From assembly GCF_037975245.1 (NCBI RefSeq), contig NC_092576.1:3663001-3727000 (forward strand): a DNA stretch of 64,000 nucleotides, given 5' to 3'. This stretch comes from Apostichopus japonicus. Lineage: Eukaryota > Echinodermata > Holothuroidea > Aspidochirotida > Stichopodidae. The notes beneath the pieces are model-generated. The model worked only from the letters and a program-made list of their open reading frames with translations. It ran no database searches and was not told the DNA's origin. Numbering within the stretch: position 1 is the stretch's first letter; every line of letters begins with the position of its first letter. This document shows positions 36,541 to 47,124 of the stretch, piece by piece. A program made the position numbers and the translations under genes.

Positions 36541-37035
36541 AGTTTTATCTGGCCCAGATATGGATGGCAAAAAAATTAGCCAGATTAACTTTTATATGGG
36601 CCATATAAAAGTTTACCTGGATTTTCTTTATATCAACCAGATAAAGTTTTATCTGGCCCAGATATGGATGCCATAACATTTAGCCAGATCAAATTTTATA
36701 TGGGCCATATAAAAGTTTATCTGGATTTTCTTTATATCAACCAGATCAAGTTTTATCTGGCCCAGATATGGATGCAATAACATTTAGCCAGATCAAATTT
36801 TATATGGGCCATATAAAAGTTTATCTGGATTTTCTTTATATCAACCAGATAAAGTTTTATCTGGCCCAGATATGGATGCAATAACATTTAGCCAGATCAA
36901 ATTTTATATGGGCCATATAAAAGTTTATCTGGATTTTCTTTATATCAACCAGATAAAGTTTTATCTGGCCCAGATATGGATGCAATAAAATTTAACCAGA
37001 TCAAATTTTATATGGGCCATATAAAACTTTATTTT
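36540..37035. repeat. Tandem repeat, 104-bp unit
   Basis: Nearly five copies; the landmark tgggccatataaaagttt recurs at 36701, 36805 and 36909, exactly 104 bp apart. Units hold ccagat...atctgg inverted pairs like the 65-bp array. Confidence 0.93.
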
Positions 37036-37820
37036 ATATCAAGTTATATCTGCCCAATTTTTTATCTGGCCAGATATAAATTCCAGATCTGCAGCAGATC
37101 TGGCCCAGATTGAAATTCCAGATCTGGGCCAGATCTGGATTTTTATATCTGGCCCAGATCTGGGATTTCGAATAGCTATAGCTATTCGAATACTTAGCGA
37201 ATGCTTAGCGAATACTTAATAGTTATTCGTGTTGGGTAAGGGAAGTTAATAATTTATCAGAATGCATACTGTACGCATAGCAGGGAAGTGCTCATGAATA
37301 TTTGAGTGCCAGGCAGATTGGGCGGTAGTGTGATCCACACCCTGGGAGAGGGATTTCATGGGTGGGGTACCCCCCCAAATGGACAAATTTTGCACATGAA
37401 GTATGCTTAGGTGGTGCTATATTCCTATTCTGTGCCATATATTCTCCCAGATTTTGGTTATGGTAAAACTTATTAAAGTGGCCATGACACGAAAATTTCA
37501 AAGTCCTATATTTTTGGGATCCATCAAAGAATGTTCTCTAGAACATGTATCAACCAATCTGCCAGTTTAAAACTTGATTTTTCAAGTCGAAAATTGAGAA
37601 TGAATTTACCCTTTTCGGCGTTTGAAACTTTGTTTACTCGAAAATTTTCCGATTCGCATGACGTCATGTGACGTCACGTTTTGAACACATTTGTTGTCGC
37701 TGCTTTACGATCCTCCGAACATACCATTCACGTACACAGTAGACAAGTACACATACCACTAGTAGTTACTAAACAAAACACCGATCACAAGTGCGATATC
37801 AAATCAAAATTTCCTGTGAA

Positions 37821-38095
37821 ATGGCGGATTCAGAACCAATTGCGGCAACCGAAGTTCAAAGTGATAATGGTTCTTCACTAGGCAGTGAAATTGGGCTATA
37901 ATTAGAGTGCCCTTTCTCATATTCGAAGCAGAGAGTGAAGGCGATGATCATTCCAATATTGAACCGAACGTTGAGGGTGGAGCGGAGGTGTTAGAACCGT
38001 ATCAGTTCCAGCCTGTTAAACGAGCCGAAATTGAAGCTCCACAACATATCGAAGAAGACATCCGTTCGAAACCATTGCAAGGAACATACAACGTG
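37821..38095 (+). pseudogene. Broken first exon of transposon-borne gene, acidic N-terminus
   Basis: ATG at 37821 (context aaATGG) gives MADSEPIAATEVQSDN, then a stop near 37900. The reading continues in another frame as EAESEGDDHSNIEPNVEGG, then EPYQFQPVKRAEIEAP, up to a gtaaga donor at 38096. An acidic, Ser-rich leader with an EPYQFxPV motif is, as I recall, found at the start of invertebrate 'P2X7-like' proteins, matching the downstream domain. Frameshifted, therefore not functional. Confidence 0.5.
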
Positions 38096-38521
38096 GTAAG
38101 AATTTATTAACGAAGCATTTAAAAACAAAATCCAGTCCATTTTGTGCATGTGTTGTTGGAATTCGCGGAACACCCTAAACCGTATTGTGCGTTGTGTTAC
38201 GGTAACTTACAACCCATATGTAGAGTGTGTAGTACTAGTAGGGTTGGTTGCATACTGAAAGTTTGGCTCGGGGATGTAAGTTGCATTATGCAGCCATGCT
38301 AGGTAGGCATATGTGTTATTTCATACTCATTATTACTTGGCTAGTACTTTGGCCTGGAGTTTTGCAAATGAATTTTCTGAAACAAAAGAATGTTTCATGA
38401 TACACGGAAGGTGTAAAATCACAACAAATGTAATCATAACTGTACATTGTATGCCTGCTTGTTATTGTGGACATCATGGCCAACATTAATACATTTTGAA
38501 CTTTCCTAAATTTTTTCCCAG

Positions 38522-38783
38522 GCAGTACAGATACATAGCCTACGGTCAACAGGTTCAATGATACTTGGGGTTCCTAGCAAGACACGTCAGGGTTGTGCTA
38601 CCATCATGTGCAGTCCAAAGGATCAGAAGTGATTTTCCAGCCAATGGTCATTACACTGGATTCAAGTTGCCAGGAGAAAACTCATTGTATAGGAAGCCTT
38701 GGTTGAGAAATTCCTCCAGAAACACCTTTTCTAAACTACGATTGTGTTGGATTATCAATCCGTCAGGGTTCCCTCAGTGTTGA
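38522..38783 (+). pseudogene. P2X7 C-terminal-domain-like exon, broken
   Basis: Acceptor ttttttcccag (ends 38521). The frame reads QYRYIAYGQQVQ, a TGA stop (38559-38561), then YLGFLARHVR, VVLPSCAVQRIRSDFP and GHYTGFK. The end of vertebrate P2X7 receptors carries a very similar V/I-LPSC...RIR.xFP....GxYxGF block within its zinc-binding cytosolic 'ballast' domain. No channel part (transmembrane helices, ATP-binding ectodomain) is present, so this is a stand-alone domain protein and not a receptor. The in-frame stop marks it as a pseudogene. Confidence 0.65.
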
Positions 38784-40086
38784 TATATTGAAATTCAAGA
38801 CTTTTAATTCAGGATGAAAAGGTTATTTTCCAGACCCAACATCAACAATGAAAGAAAAGGCATGTTTTGAAGCATTTGGACACAAGTATTAGCGTGACCG
38901 TGATGTCATATAATATGTGCATAAGGGAACGGACATTGACCTTTTTAGGGGCATTTACCTCCTAGACGTTTGATTCGTACCTTTAATCTGGAAGCCAAAA
39001 TATCCATATCACCAATGATATTTGACAGAAAAGTCATAATAATGACCAATGGAGGCAGCAGAACTCTTGAATGTTTAGACTTTGTTTCTTCAGCAGCAGT
39101 TGGTTTGTTTTGTAGTCTTTCTTCAAAAACTCAGCAGTACACCCTGTTAATGGTCTTCGATTGTTTTAATGCGTGTGATGCTGTGTTTCACATTGCCCAT
39201 CAGTGTTGTACGTGTCGTCGTGCTTGTGTAACATTTTTGCATGTGAGTTACTTCGTGCAGTGTTTCTTGGTTTAAATAACCCTTTATTGTATTTGCTTCT
39301 GGATTATTCTAATTAATTTGTCACAACAACGATTGATAGCGATGGACATGCAACTGCTTTGTAGGCTTAAAGCCAAAAAATTCATGGAAGTTGTTTTCTT
39401 TTAACCTCCTTTGATGTCACAAATTACATTAGTGTAATTTAAGAATGATAATGTTTATGGAAAGTACAGTTTTACTTTTATGTCATATAATACAATGATT
39501 GTTGTTAATGTTAGTTCAGATTGTCCAGAATGACTGTCTAGAACTGATATTGAATAAATTTTGTTCAATGATTTAACACTTGAACTATGTTGTGTGAATT
39601 TTTGGCTCTGTGACTTTAAAATAAATCGCTTTGAGATTTAATTAAACACCCTTTGGAATAAAATCTTTTTACCTACCTAGTATTTTGACCCATCCCCATT
39701 ACCCCCACTCCCTCCACAACATCAAAAATGGTTTTCCTGGAATAGGAATAAGAAATTATTGCTATAACTAACTGATCCAGCATATTCCAGAAATAAATTG
39801 GGGCACTGAGATTTGTTCACAAGAAGATGTAACCCATCGCTTCTGAAGCTAACCTCATAGCTTATTAGTATACAATAGAGCAATGAAGGGGGTGTTAATT
39901 TAGATGATACAGTAAAATCTCTTCGTCTATTGCGACTTCAGTGTAGTAACGCTAATACTATAGTACTACTAGTGCTCAGCGCGCTACCTCCTAAGGATCG
40001 CCACTTGCCCCATTGGAGGTTTCCTGTTCCCCGATCTGGTCTTCAGAGTAGTTTTTTGTGGATTACTTGACAGAAGAATGACTCTT

Positions 40087-40332
40087 TTATGTCGAACCGT
40101 TAAAGTCCATTTGTTTTATTTCATAACAAAAAGGAGGGATCGTAGTATGCTTCCGTGAAGTGTTCGCTTCATTCGGAGCTGCATACTGGCTAGGCCCAGT
40201 GAAATCGGCGCTGGTGTTGTGCACTAACTTGGTTATAATCGCCGTGTTTTTTTCGTCCTTCAGCCATGGATGAAGGCTAATTGCATGGGTAATGATATTT
40301 ATGCAGCCCCCAACAACACAACGGACCGGCAT
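40087..40332 (-). pseudogene. THAP-domain fragment, probable transposon-encoded DNA-binding domain
   Basis: Minus strand, ATG at 40330-40332: MPVRCVVGGC, then ISLHPWLKDEKN and TADFTGPSQYA-like spacing. C-x4-C at residues 5-10 and the later SEHFTEAYYDPSFLL (in a shifted frame) fit the THAP zinc finger C-x2-4-C...C-x2-H followed by HFxxxxY. The third zinc-binding cysteine is replaced by a TGA codon and the frame is shifted, so the protein is dead. The position, reading inward from the right end, suits the N-terminus of a Kolobok-type transposase. I see no catalytic core further downstream. Confidence 0.65.
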
Positions 40333-40688
40333 TTCTCTCGGATAGTTTACAACAGTTGTAAAAAAAACTTGAAATTACTAACGATATATAGCGTAATACA
40401 GTGGTTGTTCTATCAGTGTAAATGTGCGTGTATGGAACGGTATGATCGTCGCGCATCCGATACATGCCTGGGCTTTGCACGTGTGTTCCTAACATGACGT
40501 CATCATTGTCTTGTTGTGAAATCGCATTCTCAGATATCTATTTTCGAATGCGAATATTAAAACGTTAATTACTAATTAGTCCTTGAGGTTTTCAAGGTGT
40601 TGAGGATAGTTTTGAACATAGATTTTCTCATAGAATCAGAGGAAGTTACTCTCGATGAGTTGGATTTTTCGTGTCATGGCCTCTTTAA

Positions 40689-42062
40689 ATTATCATCAAA
40701 AAGTGCTGGGCGAAAAAGTTTAAATACTGTTTGTGTGGGGCGGCATTCAGAACTGCTGGGCGTACAGTACCTGCCCAGTGTGAGCAAATCCCTGACATAG
40801 TGAATTATATAACTTCCAACATAAATTACTGAATACCACATTTTACTCTTCACTAAATAGTCAAAAATTCAAATCAATTTTGCAAACAAAGAACAGTAAT
40901 AACACTACTAGTTAATACAGAACTTTGCTATTGGCAGCATAAATTCATCACATCTGCTTTATGATTTACACTATGTATAGTGTCAACTCTGCAAGTATTC
41001 AAGAATGGTCCATTTACTAATATAGTGCAAACCTAAACTAGTGATGTGCAACAATTTCTATTATATTTCTTATTTCTATGTTAGTAGTATACACCTGCAG
41101 TATTATAACTCATCTACTAATACCTTACATACACTAAATGTCATAACGTTTGATGTTACAATGGCAATGTCCCAGTAGGCTTGCTCATAAACTAATATGC
41201 CACCAAATTTCATCATGTTCAGGGATGCATAATTGCTTTCAAAAATATAGCTAGGCTTTGCTTATTTCCAAGACTAAAAATTACGGAATATTCTACAGGT
41301 GTGCCCTAAACAATGAAGGGTTTAAAAGATATATACTATAGAAACATGATATGGTATATAATGGGTGACCATTCTAGTTCTCTCACAAATCAGTAGTATC
41401 ATTTTCATTTTGTATAATTTTTAGAACTGCATGATCAGATTATGTGTAGAGCTATGAAGCCTATGATGTTGTTATATTTTGGCAAATGTCTTTAATCAAT
41501 TATTGTAAGACGGACTCAACGACCCCCGGAATGGTGCGTCATGTCCGATGAAGCGCATATTTGGTGCGTTATTCAATATGTGCTTCAGTGTCCGTCAATG
41601 TGCCATGCATGGTGTATCCTTTAAATTAAATGTGATAAATTTTGTCGAACATAAAATGATGGCATTCACAATTATTGGTGACATTGATTTGTTTATGTTG
41701 TCCTTGATTTTATGATTAAACAACGATGATAGCAAACTATCATGTTATGAATGCATAAACATGTGAACAATATCTACTATCCTTCACTAATTCAACAAAG
41801 GAGCCTGTAGAGCTAGTGTAGCTTCTTTCTGAGAAGGCTTTTGAGTTTTGAATTAATTTGGAAAACTTAGTAATATCAGTTATCACTTTACACTACAGTT
41901 ACAGGAAAAGCCGCTACCGTTTTTTTAAGTTACTATACCAAGTTGGGAGTATTATAGGCAAACTCTAATTTGGGTGAAAGAGTTTAAATTACAAAGTGGC
42001 TATTCTTACGACTAGTCGTAACAATAATTCCCTTTTACGCATGCACAGTTGCTTTAACGTGG
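40689..42062. other. Intergenic, no recognised gene
   Basis: AT-rich, unique sequence of about 1.4 kb. No motif-bearing ORF. Confidence 0.5.
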
Positions 42063-42070
42063 CTATTTTT

Positions 42071-43285
42071 TAGTGTTTGCACGGGTTATCCGGGTACCCG
42101 CCCGACGCAATACTACCCGGTTCCTAATTTATTACCCGAATCCTACGCAAAGGGTGATTTAAAAAAAAAAAAAATGCAAACCTACGGTTAGGCAGATTTC
42201 CCATTGACTTAGTGTGGTGTTAGGCTAACATATGTGGTCGAAGATAACAGCAATAACGAAGGTATCCCCCCCCCCCCCCCGACGCGATACTTCCCGGTTC
42301 CTAATTTATAACTCGAATCCTACGCAGTGTGATTTAAAAAAAAAATGCAAACCGATGGTTAGGCAGATTTCCCATTGACTTAGTGTGGTATTAGGCTACC
42401 ATGTGGTTGAAGATAACAGCAATAACGAAACTATTCCATCGATATCTTATAACTGCGTCACAATTTCAGCTAATAAACAAATGGCTATGCTAGATTACCC
42501 CATTGACTTAGTGTGGTGTTAGGCAACCACGTGGTCGAACGTAACAGCAATAATAAATGTGTTCCATGGATATCTTATAACTGCGTCACAATTTCAGCAA
42601 ATAAACAGATGGTTAGGCTTAGCTAGATTTCTCATGCATTGACTTAGTGTGGTGTTAGGCTACCATGTGGAAGAAATGATTATTTATTCATTCGTTTATT
42701 TCATAGAAGGAAAGGCTGACAAGGAATTTTACGACATGTTTATGGATTACAGACGGGATAACTAAAAAATAATAATCGCAAGTGGCTTTTTACAATTCGT
42801 GTAGGCCTATTCCAAATGCGATCAAATTGCGCGAATCGCGTAATCTCGCGGCTAATGCGAACCCTGGGACTGCATAATAGATAGTATTAGTAAAAACTGT
42901 TTAGGAGCTAACTTCGATATTTTTATGGTGTGATCCAATAGACGTGGAGAGCCTGCATAAGCAGCAGCGGCAGTGCAATGTTAACAACATTACTTCTAAT
43001 TAGTAGTAATGTTAATTATATTAAGTAATTAACAAGTTTATGACAGAAAAAGCAAATACAAATTATTGAGGAAGGATTTATTCCTTACCTTACACAGACG
43101 TTTTTGAACATGCAAACATTGTCAATAAAGAATATATATACTTCATTTATAATAGCATCCAATATGTAATTTCTTGAAAATCTTGAAACACGAGGGCAAA
43201 CAATTTTTTCCCGGGTACCCGGATACCCGACGGGTAACGGCTCTCGGGTACCCGGTTCCCGATTTTTGGACCCGTGTAAACACTA
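42071..43285 (+). mobile_element. hAT-like element, 1,215 bp, exact 8-bp TSD
   Basis: Ends TAGTGTTTGCACGGGT and (reverse complement of right end) TAGTGTTTACACGGGT; one mismatch in 16. Exact 8-bp duplication ctattttt at 42063-42070 and 43286-43293. Palindromic cgggtacccg motifs sit near both ends, as subterminal transposase sites often do. The interior has 3-4 diverged copies of a ~130-bp segment (gacttagtgtggtgttaggc, cttataactgcgtcacaatt) and no transposase. A truncated relative starts at 22571. Confidence 0.85.
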
Positions 43286-43304
43286 CTATTTTTACGACTA
43301 GGAG

Positions 43305-44556
43305 CAGTGGCGGCGGAACCGGGGGGGCTTGGGGGGGGAAACCTGGGAAACATTTTTTTTTAGAAGTAAATTAACATCACCATTGTACACTTTTGTCGCA
43401 CCAAATTGCATTTGAGGGCATTCAGCAATAGAAAATTTTCAAAAGGGGAGGGGCCACCCCCTCCCCAGTGGCGGCGGAACCGGGGGCTTGGGGGGCTCAT
43501 CCCCCAATGAAAAAGTTGAGGGGGCAAATGCATGATAAGCCCCCCCCCCCAATATTTACCAAAGCTCCGAAACGTGCATCTGCCCATTTTTCAATGCATA
43601 CTTGTCGATCTGTCCGATGCACACGTATACTTTATAGGTGTAGTAATTTTCGTAAATGCTGGGGAGATTCTCGGCCCGTCCCCTGGCTATAGAACACATT
43701 GTCACCCCAACTGCGTCTTCACGCGCCGTGAAAAGTGGAAGCAGTGAGTGTGAGTTCCGGTAAGCGCAACACAACTTCGTCTTAGGCCAATGACTTGCCT
43801 CATTTCAGCCAGTTCTCCAACATCCCCTTACTTAGTGCCGGAGCGTCCATATATACAGTCAGGGGCGGATCCCCCCCCCCCCTGACAGACTCAAATGGAC
43901 TGCTGGCGTCCTTTTCAGCTTTTCACTATACTTTTTACTTATTCGCTATTATTGACTATTTTATTGCGCTCTCATATACCTATTGACATTTGTCATATTC
44001 TGTTGGTGTAATTTTCCGACAAAATGGCGACGACACCTATTTATTCTCCGTTTATCTGCAAATTAGCAAGGCCCGGAAAGGGTCATTTCCTGCAATCTAG
44101 GGAGTATCTTTACTCAAAATTTTTCTGTACGCTCCGCGCCAACCTGTGGTGGCGCTCCGCTTAGATAGTGTCGAGAGCGCCCCTACAGACCATTCTTGCC
44201 CCCCCCCCGACCAATACCCCTAGCTCCGCCACTGTCCTTACTACGCTCAAAAACGTCTTTGCGAGTACACTACGAGTATAATAGCTACTCTCTTAAAACA
44301 CCATCGAATATACAAATTACAATGTTTTTACAGACTTTTACGTGCAATCTGAGAAATTGCAGACTTGAGACCCATATTTTAGGGCTAGGTATTCGCAGCA
44401 AAAAACACACGGGAAGTGCCGTGTCCGGCCATCTGGGGGTTTGAAATAACCCAAAATTTTCTTGTACGCTCCGCGCCAACTGATGGTGGCGCTCCGCTTA
44501 GATAGTCTCCACACATTAGCCCCCCCAATAATTTTTCCGTTCCGCCGCGCCTGGAG
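43305..44556. mobile_element. Composite repeat block, duplicated at 50089-51274
   Basis: It starts CAGTGGCGGCGGAACC and ends ccgttccgccgcgcctg (reverse complement CAGGCGCGGCGGAACGG), suggesting an outer hAT-like element with no intact target duplication. From 43342 on, the sequence is almost the same as 50089-51274, including the nested element 43833-44234 and two copies of the GC-rich core (44069-44170, 44411-44508). Many G- and C-runs. ORFs here read through homopolymers and are not genes. Confidence 0.75.
43833..44234 (+). mobile_element. Nested hAT-like element, copy 1
   Basis: Ends tAGTGCCGGAGCG and (reverse complement) CAGTGGCGGAGCTA. Flanks cccttact (43825-43832) and tccttact (44235-44242) match 7 of 8. 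It is present at the same position in the duplicated block (50584-50966), so it inserted before the block was copied. Confidence 0.75.
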
Positions 44557-45097
44557 AGTGGTGGGTATGGGGGGGGGGTGGGGTCGACATCGTAAATGTT
44601 TACTTATGGATGGATATGCGTCAAATGTAGTGATGCTTCTAGATGAGAAACATCTCAAACACTTTCTATTGATATCTGATAAAAGGTCAAGAAAGGAACT
44701 TCGTCTTTTCAAGTAAATTGTGACGTATTAACATTCACAGAATTGTAGTTTAGGTTATTTGATTAAGTCATGCTTGCATAAATTATTATTAGTGTTGGTT
44801 TGGTTTAAGTTTACATTTGTAACAGTTTGTTTTAGTGTGGAAAACGAATCTACTTGAAGTTCTTTATTTGAGATTCATAAGGAAGGCCCATGTCTTATGG
44901 ATACTCTCAAACATAACGTGTATTTCTGATACGGTAAGGACATTTCTGATACTACGAAGCTACAAGCGATAGGCTTCATTCCTTTCCAAATACATATTTA
45001 GAATAGATATAACTACACGCTACACAAATATTCGGACACCTTAGTGTTAAAAAGAGTGATTTCAATCACGTTAGTCTACCTTAACCCCCCAGACTGT
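44557..45097. other. Intergenic, no recognised feature
   Basis: Begins with a G-run (about 44570), otherwise unique AT-rich sequence. Confidence 0.5.
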
Positions 45098-45380
45098 TCA
45101 AAGTGCTTGAACCCGGAAAGAAGAGCCGTTATCCCTATTGAGACCATGACAGTGTGAACGTACTTTAAGGATCAATTCGAATTCCTTCAAGTTTCTTTTA
45201 TTATGGTCAGACAAATTACCCATGATTATGGCAAACTTTAGACAGTCGATATTGTGTTGTGGAAGATTAAAATGTTCGGACACTGGAAAACTGGTTTTAT
45301 TGAGTCTGATTGTGCTTTTATGACATATATGGCGGCTTAAGGAGTTTTTAAAAACATATCTAATTTATAAGAAATTTCAC
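45098..45380 (-). pseudogene. Penelope-like retroelement C-terminal (GIY-YIG region) remnant
   Basis: The minus-strand frame reads RHICHKSTIRLNKTSFPVSE, HFNLPQHNIDCLKFAIIMG and NKRNLKEFELILKVRSHCHG, then LN. The series 'S/A-x-HFN-PxHxxxDxxxxI' followed by 'RxxxExxxIxxxxxxxxxGLN' is the well-known C-terminus of Penelope-like and related reverse-transcriptase polyproteins carrying a GIY-YIG nuclease. Only this end is left. No reverse transcriptase is seen upstream. Confidence 0.55.
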
Positions 45381-45454
45381 CGAAAATTAAGGAAGAAATG
45401 AATCTGTATACAAACGCGGTTTTTGTTGTGATTACTGTAGGTAGTACGGTACTG

Positions 45455-47116
45455 CAGGGACGTAGCCAGGGGGGAGCAGGGGGAGCGACCGCTCCCCCCT
45501 TTCAGTGTCGATTTTTTTTTAAACTGTCGTTTTTTAGCATGGTATTTTGTCAGTGCTCTTTTGATCTTGAATACTCGTCAGCTCCGTTAACTCGATTGTA
45601 ACCGTAGTAACATTCACGCCTACTGATTCAACTACTTACTTAGTTTGGCAGATGCAATTAGCTAAATTTAGCTTATAGCCAATTACAAGCCTACAGTTGG
45701 CCACTGTGTAGTAAAATACATATTGCCTACCTAACCGCACTCTATGGAATGTCACGAACTGTATGCACAACAACGTCGACAACGTTCGTTCAATGAGTCG
45801 TCCTAAGGTGTTGCACGAACAGCATGTTATGAAGCTAAGCTAGCAATCGTACGTGATACGCACTTCCTGTAATAATTATTACACTGCTAATACACTGCGA
45901 TAATGATATTTGTTTTTAGGCCACTGCATATCTGGCAATATTACAAAATATGAAAGTTTATATTGTCCATCAGTTAAGTTCGTCAAATGTATTAAAGTCC
46001 AGACATTGGACAATAAACAAGAATCATCCTACTGGAAAAAAATTGTAAAAGAGCACTATGTTTGTCTTTCTGATATATTATGTAAAAGAACATGTAACAG
46101 AATTAAAACAGGAAACAAAATCTGCTGATTATGATATCATATGATCAGGGGCGTAGCCAGTATGTAGCACTGTAGGCCCGGGCCTACATTTTTTTGGCCA
46201 AGTTATATTTTTTTAAAAACACCCATAATTCAAATCGATAAGCTTGCTGGACGAGTTTAAGAGTCTATAGACAGGAAAAACTATTGAAATGAACGTAGCA
46301 AGAATATGGCTAAATTAGGTGACCTATTCTTCTGTCATCTAGGCTGTCATTTCTATCGCGTGCCGTTTCATTCAACACTCTACCCGCCGAAAAGTTTGTT
46401 TTTTAACATGTAGTTAAGAACCCGTTTACGCAGATAATATTTCAGTTGAGAAAACAGTTGAGAAATTTGCGTCAGATTGCAATCGTCGGATACCTCTCGC
46501 CTTCTCTTATTAGGCTAACTTAAACATTTAATAGCTACAGTTGTATCAAAGACAATTACTGGCTATAGTTATATCAAAGACATTTCAGGCCTATCTTTGT
46601 ATCTATAAGTATCAGAAGTTGAAACGTATGACTACTCTGTACATGTACCTTGCTAATTTTAAATACATTATGTAGTATTGAATTAGACATTTCATAGCTA
46701 CAGTTGTATCAAAGACAATTACTGGCTATAGTTGTATCAAAGAAATTTCAGGCCTATCTTTGTATCTATAAGTATCAGAAGTTGAAACGTAAGACTACTC
46801 TGTACATGTACCTTGCTAATTTTAAATACATTATGTAGTATTGAATTACGTACTATTTTAACTCATTTGTTTTTTGGGTTTAAAAGTGATATTGAATGAG
46901 GTGTCTCAAGATAGCAAGAGGCCAGGGAACCAGAATGAACACTCGGGAAGTGCCGTTTCCGGCCATCTGGGGGGTTTGTAAATCCAAAAATTTTCTTGTA
47001 CGCTCCGCGCCAACCGATGGTGGCGCTCCGCTCAGATAGTCGTGCCTACAACTTTGAAAATCCACATCAATCGCAAAAAGTGCTCCCCCCCTTTCAAATT
47101 CCTGGCTACGTCACTG
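45455..47116 (+). mobile_element. hAT-like element, 1,662 bp, exact 8-bp TSD, with nested sequence
   Basis: Ends CAGGGACGTAGCCAGG and (reverse complement) CAGTGACGTAGCCAGG. Exact 8-bp duplication cggtactg at 45447-45454 and 47117-47124. A second left-end-like sequence CAGGGGCGTAGCCAG at 46147 suggests a related element inserted inside. From 46237 to the right end it matches 22875-23553. An internal 163-bp tandem duplication (46523-46849) is unique to this copy. No transposase recognised; the 72-codon ORF at 45910 has no motif. Confidence 0.85.
46523..46849. repeat. 163-bp tandem duplication inside hAT-like element
   Basis: acatttaatagctacagttg (46523) recurs as acatttcatagctacagttg (46686). 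Both copies continue alike to tatgtagtattgaatta. The related block at 23161 has a single copy. Confidence 0.88.
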
Positions 47117-47124
47117 CGGTACTG

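Larger units (their letters stand above)
34052..37242. mobile_element. Palindrome-array element, 3.2 kb, 19-bp TIRs
   Basis: Left end CCCTTACCTAACACGAATA (34052-34070). The right end, reverse-complemented (37224-37242), is CCCTTACCCAACACGAATA: 18 of 19 identical. Just inside both ends are many copies of the palindrome tattcgaata. The interior has a large inverted repeat, tandem blocks with ccagatatg/tatctggcc motifs and about 1.2 kb of unique sequence (34510-35700). No target duplication is evident and no transposase is visible. It may be composite: a second CCCTTACC start lies at 35898, next to an inner inverted repeat cgaaat-ccagatctgg (35904 and 37165). Confidence 0.65.
37477..40684. mobile_element. 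Kolobok-like DNA transposon, 3.2 kb, TTAA TSD, decayed
   Basis: Flanked by TTAA at 37473-37476 and 40685-40688. Terminal inverted repeats AGTGGCCATGACACGAAAA and AGAGGCCATGACACGAAAA differ at one base. The Kolobok superfamily is known for TTAA duplications and THAP-domain proteins, and a broken THAP domain lies just inside the right end on the minus strand (40087-40332). On the plus strand is a broken gene with an acidic N-terminus and a P2X7-C-terminus-like domain. Stops and frameshifts in every coding part show the copy is inactive. Confidence 0.8.

Noticed and set aside
38522-38783. Part of a true P2X receptor gene
   Set aside because: Only the C-terminal-domain-like block is present, it lies between transposon ends, and it has an in-frame stop.
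43147-44716. Pro/Gly-rich overlapping ORFs on both strands
   Set aside because: Caused by G- and C-homopolymers and GC-rich transposon ends. Both strands are equally open and no family is recognisable.
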